IMG/VR virus record: IMGVR_UViG_3300047562_001320
Location: 1-23,313 of that record
Source of the DNA: a virus
Direction: 5' to 3' (one strand)
DNA: 23,313 bases
Below, piece by piece: positions 14,008 to 22,075 of the stretch (positions are counted from its first letter, which is position 1; the number at the start of each line of letters is the position of its first letter). The notes beneath the pieces are model-generated. The model saw nothing but the letters and a program-made list of their open reading frames with translations. It did not search any database and had not been told where the DNA came from. The position numbers and the translations under genes were made by a program.

Positions 14008-15014
14008 AACTCGTTATAAATCTCCACAAGCATTTTTTTATCTATGGTATCACTTTCGATAGAATCGATTTGATTCATAACAATAGTGTCCACACTCTCA
14101 AATGAAAGATCAATCGGATCGATATTTGACTCTACTTCTACTTTTTCTGGTATTAGCATTAATTCTCTTAGATTAAATTGTGGTATAAATTGTTCCTTAA
14201 TAAAATTTGCTTCTTCAAAGGTAATTGGAACATCAATCGTAACTCGAGCATGCATTTTTTCTTTTAGGTGTTCTTCTGGTTTTTCTAGTAGTTGGCTCAA
14301 CTTAAAAGTTCTATAAACAGGTTGCCCTGGCCAAGTCTTGTATTCAGGTTTGCCTCCCCACTCAAGTGTCATCATCCCACGCTCATCATCCCACGCATCT
14401 GCGTAGTTGTGTGGAAATGCGTTACCCATGTAGGTTACATTGCCTTTGGTCTGTCGCTTGTGAAAGTGTCCTGAGAAAACATACTCCTGATTGACAAAAT
14501 GATTTGCCTGTAGTTCACCGTGGTCCGGCATCTCTACCATGGCGTTCATCTTGAAGTAGGGCAGTTCAAAGTGTCCGAACACGTATCTTGATTTAATGTC
14601 CTTGACAGTCTTCCATTCCTCACCAACCAACCACGGAAGCAGTGTTACTTCTCCTTCTGTGAATATTTTAGTGATAGGAACGATGTTAGGAAACAGTCGC
14701 ATGAACTCAATGGAGTTAATTTCACGTTTGTCCTTGTAGAACAAGTCATGGTTACCAACCATGAAGTAGACCTTTTCGAAAGTGTTGTTTAGTCTTTCTA
14801 AATTGGAAACGGTATAGTTCATCGTGCTGACATCAGTGGTCGCACGATTATGGTGCCAATCACCCAAGAAGATACAGGTATCGGCATTATCTTTCTTTGC
14901 CTCTTCACAGAACCAAATGATGAAATCCTCACAATCTATATTGTGAATTCTGCTTCCGGATTTCATGCCAAAGTGTATATCTGTAAAACAGGCTGCTTTT
15001 TTAAATAACGGCAT
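14004..15014 (-). CDS. gp47: Recombination endonuclease subunit gp47 (Mre11/SbcD-like)
   Basis: A 336-residue metallophosphoesterase, close to T4 gp47 (339). Metal-binding motifs appear in order: D12-x-H14 (TDIHFG), GDWHHN (about 41-46), GNHD (about 87-90), GHFE and GHFHKR (the GHxH motif). These coordinate two Mn ions for 3'-5' exonuclease and endonuclease activity, stimulated by the gp46 ATPase. The C-terminal ~100 residues would form the capping and gp46-binding regions. The ATG at 15014 has a good Shine-Dalgarno (GAGGA, 7 bases upstream). A TTGACA-N17-TAAAAT promoter lies immediately before, so the gp47-gp46 pair can be transcribed by unmodified host RNA polymerase before late sigma is made. 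Confidence 0.95.
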   Translation of the reverse strand: MPLFKKAACFTDIHFGMKSGSRIHNIDCEDFIIWFCEEAKKDNADTCIFLGDWHHNRATTDVSTMNYTVSNLERLNNTFEKVYFMVGNHDLFYKDKREINSIEFMRLFPNIVPITKIFTEGEVTLLPWLVGEEWKTVKDIKSRYVFGHFELPYFKMNAMVEMPDHGELQANHFVNQEYVFSGHFHKRQTKGNVTYMGNAFPHNYADAWDDERGMMTLEWGGKPEYKTWPGQPVYRTFKLSQLLEKPEEHLKEKMHARVTIDVPITFEEANFIKEQFIPQFNLRELMLIPEKVEVESNIDPIDLSFESVDTIVMNQIDSIESDTIDKKMLVEIYNEL

Positions 15015-15031
15015 AATAAATTCCTCAGTTT

Positions 15032-15060
15032 ATTTTACAACAATTGAAGTAATTTGTCAA
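15032..15060 (-). promoter_or_regulatory. Host sigma-70-type promoter for the gp47-gp46 operon
   Basis: On the minus strand TTGACA (15055-15060, perfect -35) is separated by exactly 17 bases from TAAAAT (15032-15037, 5 of 6 to TATAAT). It occupies the short gap between the gp55 stop (15064) and the gp47 start (15014). Predicted initiation near 15025 leaves a short leader with the gp47 Shine-Dalgarno. The element has no late TATAAATA box, so expression is likely early or middle. Confidence 0.75.
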
Positions 15061-15063
15061 GTG

Positions 15064-15906
15064 TTAGTCTTCGTTGTTAGTTTTTGTGCTTGGTTCAAAT
15101 GAATGCATTTCACCGGGCTCTTTTCCGGAGTTTTGTCTAGTCCAACTTGGATTCATGCCGTTCATTTCGAGGATGTCGTCTCTAATGTTTTGATTGCGTT
15201 TTTCAATGTTGATAATACGTACAAATGAGTTTGTGACTGCCGCTGTGTAGTAAGCAAACGGGTTGTTTGATTTGCTTTCATCAAACTGTAGACCAATTTG
15301 AGCAAGTTGCAGTATTGCTTGTCCTTTCATTTCGTCATTGTAGGTGTATCCTCTCACGTTACCTCGGGTAGCATAGCGATCGCACAGTTTCATAAACATT
15401 CGAGCAAGATTGTTGGTCATCTGCCCAACCTTGGGATTGAATTGTCCATTTTCCATACCACCTTCCCAATGGCTCTTGCCAACGCATACTAGATTGCCCT
15501 TGGCATCAAATTTCCAATGTTGGAACGGAGGAAAGTTAACCTTGACGTGATGATCTGCTCTGCTTTTTTTGGTTTTTTTGCGTCCGGGCTCTTCCGGAAT
15601 GTGTTCGAAGGTCATTATTCTAAAAATAACGTCTTCCTTATTGATCTTTTTGTAATCTATTTCAAAATTCTTAATTGGTTGCCGTTTTCCTGTTGATTGT
15701 ACTGCTTGTTCGTGTGCCTGTTTTGTTAATCTTAGTGCTCTATTGCGCTTTGCTTCGGCCACGGTTCTTATGTTAATTTTTTCCAAACTTGGTAGTATGA
15801 GGTCATACTGATGGTATTCGGGGTCAACAAAAGAACAAAATGTGTTTTTGCTTAGATGTATTTCAGATAAAAGATCTTTGTTCGTTAGATACTTGATTTT
15901 TTCCAT
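15064..15906 (-). CDS. gp55: Late-transcription sigma factor gp55
   Basis: A 280-residue sigma-70 region-2-type factor. In T4, gp55 (185 residues) replaces the host sigma and recognises TATAAATA late promoters with the sliding clamp and gp33. The C-terminal half holds the diagnostic stretch: MTNNLARMFMKLCDRYATR (163-181), GYTYNDEMKGQAILQLAQIGLQF (186-208), then NPFAYYTAAVTNSFVRIINIEKRNQNIRDDIL. The N-terminus (YLTNKDLLSEIHLSK) also fits. A middle section (about 84-150) rich in basic and aromatic residues is absent from T4 gp55 but, from memory, usual in marine phage versions. The ATG at 15906 follows AGGAG. Gene order 55-47-46 matches T4. Its targets would be the late boxes reported elsewhere in this window. 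Confidence 0.92.
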   Translation of the reverse strand: MEKIKYLTNKDLLSEIHLSKNTFCSFVDPEYHQYDLILPSLEKINIRTVAEAKRNRALRLTKQAHEQAVQSTGKRQPIKNFEIDYKKINKEDVIFRIMTFEHIPEEPGRKKTKKSRADHHVKVNFPPFQHWKFDAKGNLVCVGKSHWEGGMENGQFNPKVGQMTNNLARMFMKLCDRYATRGNVRGYTYNDEMKGQAILQLAQIGLQFDESKSNNPFAYYTAAVTNSFVRIINIEKRNQNIRDDILEMNGMNPSWTRQNSGKEPGEMHSFEPSTKTNNED

Positions 15907-15930
15907 ATGCAGAATTTTCTCCTAATATTT

Positions 15931-15936
15931 ATTATA
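15931..15936 (-). promoter_or_regulatory. Possible -10 element before gp55
   Basis: A perfect TATAAT on the minus strand about 25 bases before the gp55 ATG. There is no convincing -35 at the usual spacing, so it could be a phage middle promoter, an activator-dependent promoter or chance in an AT-rich gap. Confidence 0.3.
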
Positions 15937-15954
15937 ATAGCACATAATGATCAG

Positions 15955-15962
15955 AATAAATA
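15955..15962 (+). promoter_or_regulatory. Late promoter box AATAAATA for the baseplate operon
   Basis: Matches 7 of 8 bases of TATAAATA, 28 bases before the gp48 ATG at 15990. A GGAG Shine-Dalgarno lies between, 13 bases before the ATG. It would drive the gp48-gp53-hub-gp5-gp25-gp6 run, which has no other clear late box. Confidence 0.65.
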
Positions 15963-15989
15963 GAGTAAAGATGGAGAAAATTTACCAAA

Positions 15990-17090
15990 ATGTCTTATAG
16001 TCCGAATCCACAAGCAACATTAGTAGCCAATGTTAGCAACGCACTTCAAACGGCTGCGACAGAGTTAAACAACTCAGCACCGGCCGTTGACTCAGCCTTG
16101 GCCAAAGCACAACTTGATCTTAAGGTTTGGCAGGCCGGCGGAGGCTTTGCTTCAGAAAACTTTTCAGGAGTTCTCGATCAAGTACAAACGGGGATGGGAA
16201 ATGTAAGTGACACAATACAATCGTTGGCACAGGCTGGAAATTTATCAACTGCTTTTGACACCGCAGGCTCAGTGGCAAGATCAGAGTCAAGCCAACTAGG
16301 AGGAGCAGTTTCCTCAACCGCAGCCCTTTCAAGCCTAGCGGAGAAGGTTGGTGGAAATTTAGCGACTGGAGTTAAAAAGGTATCAGGAGCATTAGCCAAA
16401 GGCGCAGGACTTATAAACGACTTTTTGGGGCAAAAGAGAGCAGCAAATTTACCACCAGGTGGAGAACTGATAACACAAACGTCTCCAGGGATAAAAATTA
16501 CAGAAGGTGCCGCCGGCGATTGGAGAGTCAAGATCAATATCGCCGACTGGGGCATATTTGACAGTTACATATTTAAGACATTAGAAGAAACAGGCGGAGT
16601 AGTTTTTCCATACCAACCAACAATTACTTTTTCAACCAAAGCAAATTATGAGATGATTGAACCCATCCATAACAATTATCCTTTCATGGGCTACAAGAAC
16701 AGCCAGGTTGATGAAATTTCGATACAAGGGCAATTTACTGCTGAAACAGAAAAAGATGCCAGTTATTGGATAGCCGCAACCACATTCTTTAGAACCGTGA
16801 CTAAAATGTTTTATGGTAATTCAGATGAAGCAGGCAATCCTCCAATCATTTGTTTGCTCAACGGATATGGTTCAAGCATATTTGAAAACGTTCCGGTCGT
16901 TGTCAAGAATTTTACAATTACATTGCCTGAGGACGTAAACTATGTAAGGTGTGATGCTTTTGGTACTCTTACATGGGTTCCGATTTTAAGTACTATTCAG
17001 ATAGGCGTACAACCTATATACAATAGAAGAGAATTAAGGCAGTTCAGTCTACAAGACTTTGCTCGTGGACGCATGACAGGATACTTATAA
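15990..17090 (+). CDS. gp48: Baseplate tail tube cap protein gp48
   Basis: A 366-residue protein, as long as T4 gp48 (364), which caps the baseplate hub and seeds the tail tube with gp54. The N-terminal ~150 residues are Ala/Ser/Gly-rich and helical. The C-terminal half carries the conserved tube-like fold: VVFPYQPTITFSTKANYE (about 205-222), HNNYPFMGYKNSQVDEISIQGQF, a YWIAATTFFRTVTKMFYG helix, and FENVPVVVKNFTITLPEDVNYVR. The end, RQFSLQDFARGRMTGYL, is family-typical. It opens the plus-strand baseplate operon, after a late box, with gp53 starting 3 bases after its stop. gp54 is a related protein, but length and the C-terminus favour gp48. Confidence 0.88.
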   Translation: MSYSPNPQATLVANVSNALQTAATELNNSAPAVDSALAKAQLDLKVWQAGGGFASENFSGVLDQVQTGMGNVSDTIQSLAQAGNLSTAFDTAGSVARSESSQLGGAVSSTAALSSLAEKVGGNLATGVKKVSGALAKGAGLINDFLGQKRAANLPPGGELITQTSPGIKITEGAAGDWRVKINIADWGIFDSYIFKTLEETGGVVFPYQPTITFSTKANYEMIEPIHNNYPFMGYKNSQVDEISIQGQFTAETEKDASYWIAATTFFRTVTKMFYGNSDEAGNPPIICLLNGYGSSIFENVPVVVKNFTITLPEDVNYVRCDAFGTLTWVPILSTIQIGVQPIYNRRELRQFSLQDFARGRMTGYL

Positions 17091-17092
17091 TC

Positions 17093-17392
17093 ATGGCAAG
17101 ATATAGTTCAGCATCACCTTATTTTAAGACCAAGAATAATAATGTTTACATGGAGTTGTTAAACATTAGGCCCATACCAGCAGAAAAGGATGATTATCTT
17201 TATACCATTGAAGGGCATTACAAACATAGACCAGATCTACTGGCCTATGATTTATATGGAGAATCAAAACTCTGGTGGGTGTTTGTTCAAAGAAATATGG
17301 AAAAGATCAAAGATCCTATTTTTGATTTTGTTCCAGGAACAAAAATATATCTACCAAAGAGGTCAAATTTAAGAAAGTATTTAGGAGTCTAG
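17093..17392 (+). CDS. gp53: Baseplate wedge protein gp53
   Basis: A 99-residue protein with a LysM-like core: YTIEGHYKHRPDLLAYDLYGESKLWWVFVQRN (about 32-63) followed by DFVPGTKIYLP. T4 gp53 (196 residues) contains a LysM-like domain and clamps neighbouring wedges to the hub during baseplate assembly. Here only that minimal region is kept, the short form found in marine phages. It lies between gp48 and the large hub gene with gaps of 2 and 1 bases, so it is translated by tight coupling. The first 25 residues, with YF and a short helix, would dock onto partner proteins. Confidence 0.85.
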   Translation: MARYSSASPYFKTKNNNVYMELLNIRPIPAEKDDYLYTIEGHYKHRPDLLAYDLYGESKLWWVFVQRNMEKIKDPIFDFVPGTKIYLPKRSNLRKYLGV

Positions 17393-17393
17393 G

Positions 17394-19868
17394 ATGGAAG
17401 ATTTTACTAGTAGAAAAGTAGTCGCTATAAATCCCTACGCACTGAGTACTGATCCAATAAAAAATTTTAACGAAGACTTTCTTACTTTAGAAGAATTAGA
17501 ATTTAAAGATCGTGTCAGAGGTATTCTAGAATCTGACCTAAGAGACCCAGAAGGCAGGCTTACCATTAATTTTGATAACAGTCAATATACTGTTGAGGTA
17601 GGAGAAATTGAATTTGTTAGTGGTGATAGTCCTGAAGCGGTTAAATTCAAAGAAACTACAGCCACGCTTGACCCACAGGAAAAGAAAGTGTCAGAAGGTG
17701 GCGGGATTGAATCAAACCTATCAAACATAGTGCAAAACCCACTAGAGCAGTTTGCTTCTTATAACAGCCTGTGGACTTTAGCGGTACTTACTCCACAACA
17801 ATTTAATAATCCAGAACTCTATAGAACAGACGATCTTTCTTTTGCTGGGCAGAGTTATGACATTAAGTCCAAGCCCTTTGGCGATTTTGATGAACCAATA
17901 ACCAGGACCGTCAAATCTTCCATAATTTTTTCATCGGCCGGCAGGGGTGATGAGTATAGACAAAATACCTTTGATACGCCGTTGGGTGCTCCCGAGTATT
18001 ATATTAATAATTTTAATATGAAGTGCGTGATCTCGGCAAATGAGAGCACGGGAAACTCCAACGCCATGGGATTCAAGTTTGAAATTTATGAACCTTACAG
18101 CATGGGATTACTATTACAAACCATGCAAGCAGCAGCCATAAACGCAGGTTACTCAAGTTACCTGGACGATGCTCCGTATGTCTTGAGATTAGACATAACT
18201 GGATTTAATCAGGATGGCGCTGTTCTTAGAACCATGAAGCCTAAGTTTTTTGTGATGAAACTCAGCAAATGTTCATTCAAGGTTGACGAGGGCGGAAGCA
18301 AATATGAAGTTGAAGCAATAGCATATAATCACGTGGGATTCAGTGACACGATTAATAATGCCTTTACAAAAATAAAAATCAAAGCAGCAGAGCAAGGCAC
18401 GGTTGAAGAGATGCTTACAACCGGTCCTGAAAGTTTGGTAGCAGTATTAAACAAGAACGAACAGGATTTGGTCAACAGTAGAGCATATGACATTCCTGAT
18501 CAATATGACATACAGTTTCCACAAGACTCTCAGAGTTTTGTCAGAACTAAAAACCCAGAAACTGATAAGAAGGCAGTAGTATATCCAGGGCAAGCCGGAC
18601 AAAAGTCAATAGTGAGTCAGAAAAAACAAACAGTTTCGTCCTTTGATGCCAACGATATAGGAAAGGCTAGATTCAAGTACGGAGCAAAGACTGGTGGTAA
18701 TTTTGATTTTTCTAAGGAAGGAGATGTTTACAACGAGGAAACTGGATTGGTTGAACGAGATAAAATGACCATCGATCCTAATACCAGAGTATTTCAGTTC
18801 AAGGAAAAGCAACCACTGACAGATATCATTGTTCAGGTAGTACTTAGTTCCAATTATGCCAAGGCAGCACTTGATCCAGCCAACCTTACTCCGGAAGGTT
18901 ACATAAAATGGTTTAGGTTGGATGTACAGATAGAATTTCTTGACTTTGATGTTAGCATAGGTGATTTTGCCAAGAAGTATACCTACAGGGTAGTACCATT
19001 TTTTGTTCACCACACAATTTTTTCAAATGCTGGAACGGTACCAATAGGGTATGATGTTCTCGCAAGTCAAATTACCAAGAAATACGAGTATATCTACACG
19101 GGACAGAATAACGATATTCTAAATTTTGATATTAAGATTGAAAATTTATTTTACAAAGGAGTTGATTCTTCACCTCCACAAATTACCGGAGACGTACAGA
19201 ATTCAAACAACCAAGGAACTGCTGTTGCTAACACTACTAAAGCCAAAAACTCACAACAAGATCCAAAGAAAGATAACGCAGAAGCACAAGCAGCATTTTT
19301 AGGAAAAGCCAAAGTAAAACGTAGTGCTGGGTTGATAAATGATCGAAAAGGTGGCGATGCCTTTAAGGATGTAGAAAGAAAGGTAGCAGAAACATTTCAC
19401 AAGGCATTCATTGACGGAAGTTCTGCTGATATGGTCACTGTTGACCTAGAAGTTCTTGGCGATACCTACTGGTTAATTGACAGCGGTGTATCAAATTATT
19501 TTGCTAAAAAATCTTCTCAAGCGTCAACGATTACTGAAGACGGAACAGCACATTATGAAGGGCAGGATGTCTACATCTACATAAAGTTTGCCACTCCAAC
19601 TGATGTTGATGTTTATGGCGGATTATATGAGTTTTCTAAATCTTGGACGGATAGTCCATTTAGTGGTATATACAGAGTGTCCGAAGTTGAAAACCTCTTT
19701 AATAATGGAATTTTCAAACAAACTTTAAAATGCGTAAGACAACCAGGTCAAGCAACTGACTTCAAAGGAAAACAACTTGACACGACCAAGACCGAGGCGC
19801 TGGCATTGACCCTAGATGAAACGGAAGATTTAGTTAATGATGATGAAGAATTTAATGGAGTCATATAA
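17394..19868 (+). CDS. Large baseplate hub protein, possible gp27 counterpart
   Basis: An 824-residue protein. Residues ~115-400 contain NPLEQFASYNSLWTLAVLTP, then EYYINNFNMKCVISANESTGNSNA, EIYEPYSMGLLLQTMQAAA and a GGSKYEVEAIAYNH block, which look like the hub domains of gp27-type proteins. The C-terminal part has VDLEVLGDTYWLIDSG and a GIYRVSEVENLFNNGIFKQTLKCVRQ strand pair, also typical of contractile-tail hubs. T4 gp27 has 391 residues, so this is twice the size, with an acidic N-terminus (~100 residues) and a polar insert (~620-660). The adjacent gp5, T4 gp27's partner, supports the role. It overlaps gp5 by one base (TAATG). The exact T4 equivalent is uncertain. Confidence 0.6.
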   Translation: MEDFTSRKVVAINPYALSTDPIKNFNEDFLTLEELEFKDRVRGILESDLRDPEGRLTINFDNSQYTVEVGEIEFVSGDSPEAVKFKETTATLDPQEKKVSEGGGIESNLSNIVQNPLEQFASYNSLWTLAVLTPQQFNNPELYRTDDLSFAGQSYDIKSKPFGDFDEPITRTVKSSIIFSSAGRGDEYRQNTFDTPLGAPEYYINNFNMKCVISANESTGNSNAMGFKFEIYEPYSMGLLLQTMQAAAINAGYSSYLDDAPYVLRLDITGFNQDGAVLRTMKPKFFVMKLSKCSFKVDEGGSKYEVEAIAYNHVGFSDTINNAFTKIKIKAAEQGTVEEMLTTGPESLVAVLNKNEQDLVNSRAYDIPDQYDIQFPQDSQSFVRTKNPETDKKAVVYPGQAGQKSIVSQKKQTVSSFDANDIGKARFKYGAKTGGNFDFSKEGDVYNEETGLVERDKMTIDPNTRVFQFKEKQPLTDIIVQVVLSSNYAKAALDPANLTPEGYIKWFRLDVQIEFLDFDVSIGDFAKKYTYRVVPFFVHHTIFSNAGTVPIGYDVLASQITKKYEYIYTGQNNDILNFDIKIENLFYKGVDSSPPQITGDVQNSNNQGTAVANTTKAKNSQQDPKKDNAEAQAAFLGKAKVKRSAGLINDRKGGDAFKDVERKVAETFHKAFIDGSSADMVTVDLEVLGDTYWLIDSGVSNYFAKKSSQASTITEDGTAHYEGQDVYIYIKFATPTDVDVYGGLYEFSKSWTDSPFSGIYRVSEVENLFNNGIFKQTLKCVRQPGQATDFKGKQLDTTKTEALALTLDETEDLVNDDEEFNGVI

Positions 19869-21583
19869 TGCCTATTGAAAGACGATTACCTCAGAGTTTT
19901 ACTGAAAGTGAAAACATGGGGTCTGGCATTAAGTTAGCCAAGGTGGTTAGCGTGTTAGATCCAACATTCAATGGTAGGCTTAAGGTAACCATATTAGACG
20001 TACAAGGAAATCTATACGGAGAGGACAATAAAACATTTATTGTGAGCCCCCTATCTCCTTTCTTTGGTTACACTCCGATATCAGAGTTAGGAAGCAATAA
20101 TCAGGATTTTAACGACACACAAAAATCATACGGTATGTGGTTCGTACCACCCGATGTTGGAATTACAGTTATGGTAGTTTTTGTTGACGGTGACCCAGCC
20201 AAGGGCTATTGGATAGGATGTGTACCTCCTTCGTTTGCTAATCATATGGTTCCGGCAATAGGCGGAACAACACAGGTCGATCTAACAGACGCAGATAAGA
20301 AAAAATATGATACGAAACAGCCGTTACCGGTTGCTGAAATAAACAAATTAACAAATAGGCAAGACTCAGAAATTGACGCTGAAAAAATTAAGAAACCCGT
20401 ACATCCTATAGCAGATGCTTTCTTACAGCAAGGACTTCTTGAAGATGACATTAGGGGAACGGTTACTTCAACAGGAAGAAGACAGGCACCAAACAGTGTG
20501 TTTGGTATATCGACCCCGGGACCACTTGATAAAAGAAATAAGGCAAAGAGAGCCTCTATAGGTATAAACGAATCTAAAACTCCTGATGCTATTTTTGTAA
20601 GCAGATTAGGAGGAACACAATTAGTTTTTGATGACGGTGATGAAAGATACCTTAGAGAAAATCCTCCATCTGTTGGATCGCAACAATACATTGACAAGCT
20701 CAATTCAACCGTGGCAGGAACATCAACAAAAACAAATTCGCCAGGACAAACAACAATACCGTATAATGAATATGCTCGACTAAGAACTAGAACTGGTCAT
20801 CAAATACTTCTTCACAACAGTGAGGATTTAATTTATATTGGTAATTCGAGGGGTACTGCTTGGGTAGAATTAACTTCCAATGGTAAGATTGATATCTATG
20901 CTGCTGATAGCATCAGCATTCATTCTCAAAATGATTTAAACATCAAGGCAGACAGAGATATCAACATTGAGGCTGGTAGAAATATTAACATGAAGGCAAC
21001 GGCCGAATATCAATCACAGTCAGTTCTTCATCGAAAGGACGAAGAAGGTAATCCTATTCCTAAAATAAAAGACGAAGCAGAACTTGAGGCAGGTAGAATT
21101 CAAATTGAAAGTGCCTACAACATGAACATTCTGATAGGAGCAAATGGAAGAATAGAAACAAGAACTTATCAAGATGAACTAGATACACCAACTCCAGGAG
21201 ATCTTGATATTAGTGTAATAGGAAACACAAGAATTAATCAGGCTCTTAATTTAGATGTAAAAACAGGATTAAGGACTTCTCTTACAGCAGGAGCAAACAC
21301 AGAAATTTTAAGCACGGGGCAGCACATAGAAACAGCATCAGAAATACACATGAATGGTCCTGAAGCGAGAACGGCAGACACTGCCTTGGTAATCACAGAT
21401 TTAATTACACACAATACCATAGTAACAAATTCTGCGGTTGGGTGGAATTCAAACAAACGTTACCAAGAAGGAACAATCAAATCAATCATGAAGCGTGTAC
21501 CCATGCATGAACCTTGGGCACTTCATGAAAATTTAGCACCTCTTTTCTTTGCTCCAGACAGCACTGATAGAGAAGTGAGTTAG
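19868..21583 (+). CDS. gp5: Baseplate central spike/hub protein gp5, without lysozyme domain
   Basis: A 571-residue protein. An OB-fold like that of T4 gp5 covers about residues 18-130, with SYGMWFVPPDVGITVMVVFVDGDPAKGYWIG as its signature. The middle (about 135-300) is polar and shows no lysozyme catalytic pattern, whereas T4 gp5 (575 residues) carries a lysozyme there. From residue ~303, RLRTRTGHQILLHNSED leads into a VgrG/gp5-type beta-helix with repeats such as IDIYAADSISIHS and INIEAGRNINMKA. The end has an RVPMHEPWALHEN motif, suggesting a metal-bound tip. It would pierce the outer membrane. gp5 overlaps the hub gene upstream and leads gp25 by 13 bases. Peptidoglycan digestion must come from another protein. 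Confidence 0.9.
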   Translation: MPIERRLPQSFTESENMGSGIKLAKVVSVLDPTFNGRLKVTILDVQGNLYGEDNKTFIVSPLSPFFGYTPISELGSNNQDFNDTQKSYGMWFVPPDVGITVMVVFVDGDPAKGYWIGCVPPSFANHMVPAIGGTTQVDLTDADKKKYDTKQPLPVAEINKLTNRQDSEIDAEKIKKPVHPIADAFLQQGLLEDDIRGTVTSTGRRQAPNSVFGISTPGPLDKRNKAKRASIGINESKTPDAIFVSRLGGTQLVFDDGDERYLRENPPSVGSQQYIDKLNSTVAGTSTKTNSPGQTTIPYNEYARLRTRTGHQILLHNSEDLIYIGNSRGTAWVELTSNGKIDIYAADSISIHSQNDLNIKADRDINIEAGRNINMKATAEYQSQSVLHRKDEEGNPIPKIKDEAELEAGRIQIESAYNMNILIGANGRIETRTYQDELDTPTPGDLDISVIGNTRINQALNLDVKTGLRTSLTAGANTEILSTGQHIETASEIHMNGPEARTADTALVITDLITHNTIVTNSAVGWNSNKRYQEGTIKSIMKRVPMHEPWALHENLAPLFFAPDSTDREVS

Positions 21584-21596
21584 GAGACTATAACAT

Positions 21597-22034
21597 ATGG
21601 CTACAATTTATAATAGAAAAAAGGTTGCAGAAAACTCAGTTACCGCAGGAAATTACACCGCTCCAGCATTTACATACAAAGGGTTTAATTCTCGTCAATT
21701 AGATAAGGGATACAAACAGTATGATATTGATCTTGTAAAACAGGATCTGATCAATCACTTTTATATAAGAAAGGGCGAAAAACTTGAAAATCCAAGTTTT
21801 GGAACCATAATTTGGGATATGATATTTGAACCCTTCACGGATAGTGCTAAAAAGATGATCATAAAAGATGTTGAAACAATTATAAATTATGATCCTAGAA
21901 TTACAGTAAACTCGGTATTAGTTGACGCCACCGAACAGGGGTTGAGAATAGAAGCAGAAGTGACATACCTACCCTTTAATGTGTCTGAGCGTATGACCTT
22001 TAATTTTGATAAAAATCAAAACATAATTAACTGA
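21597..22034 (+). CDS. gp25: Baseplate wedge protein gp25
   Basis: A 145-residue protein of the gp25/GPW family, close to T4 gp25 (132). It joins the wedge to the inner baseplate ring and starts the sheath. Family features are YDIDLVKQDLINHFYIRKGEKLENPSFGT (about 41-69), then IIWDMIFEPFTD with the conserved EPF turn, and a C-terminal strand region ending in VSERMTFNFDK. The first ~35 residues (NRKKVAENS..TAPAFTYKGF) fit the extended arm. A GGAG lies about 11 bases before the ATG. It lies between gp5 and gp6, with a 41-base gap to the latter. Confidence 0.92.
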   Translation: MATIYNRKKVAENSVTAGNYTAPAFTYKGFNSRQLDKGYKQYDIDLVKQDLINHFYIRKGEKLENPSFGTIIWDMIFEPFTDSAKKMIIKDVETIINYDPRITVNSVLVDATEQGLRIEAEVTYLPFNVSERMTFNFDKNQNIIN

Positions 22035-22075
22035 CCACTTTATTAATTATGGTAAATATTATATAGGAAACGGCA

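Noticed and set aside
15926-15933. AATAAATA on the minus strand before gp55
   Set aside because: Initiation would fall on the gp55 Shine-Dalgarno, and a late box is not expected before the late sigma gene itself.
22051-22058. GGTAAATA before gp6 as a late promoter
   Set aside because: Only 6 of 8 bases match and it leaves a leader of about 12 bases. gp6 can be read from the upstream operon promoter.
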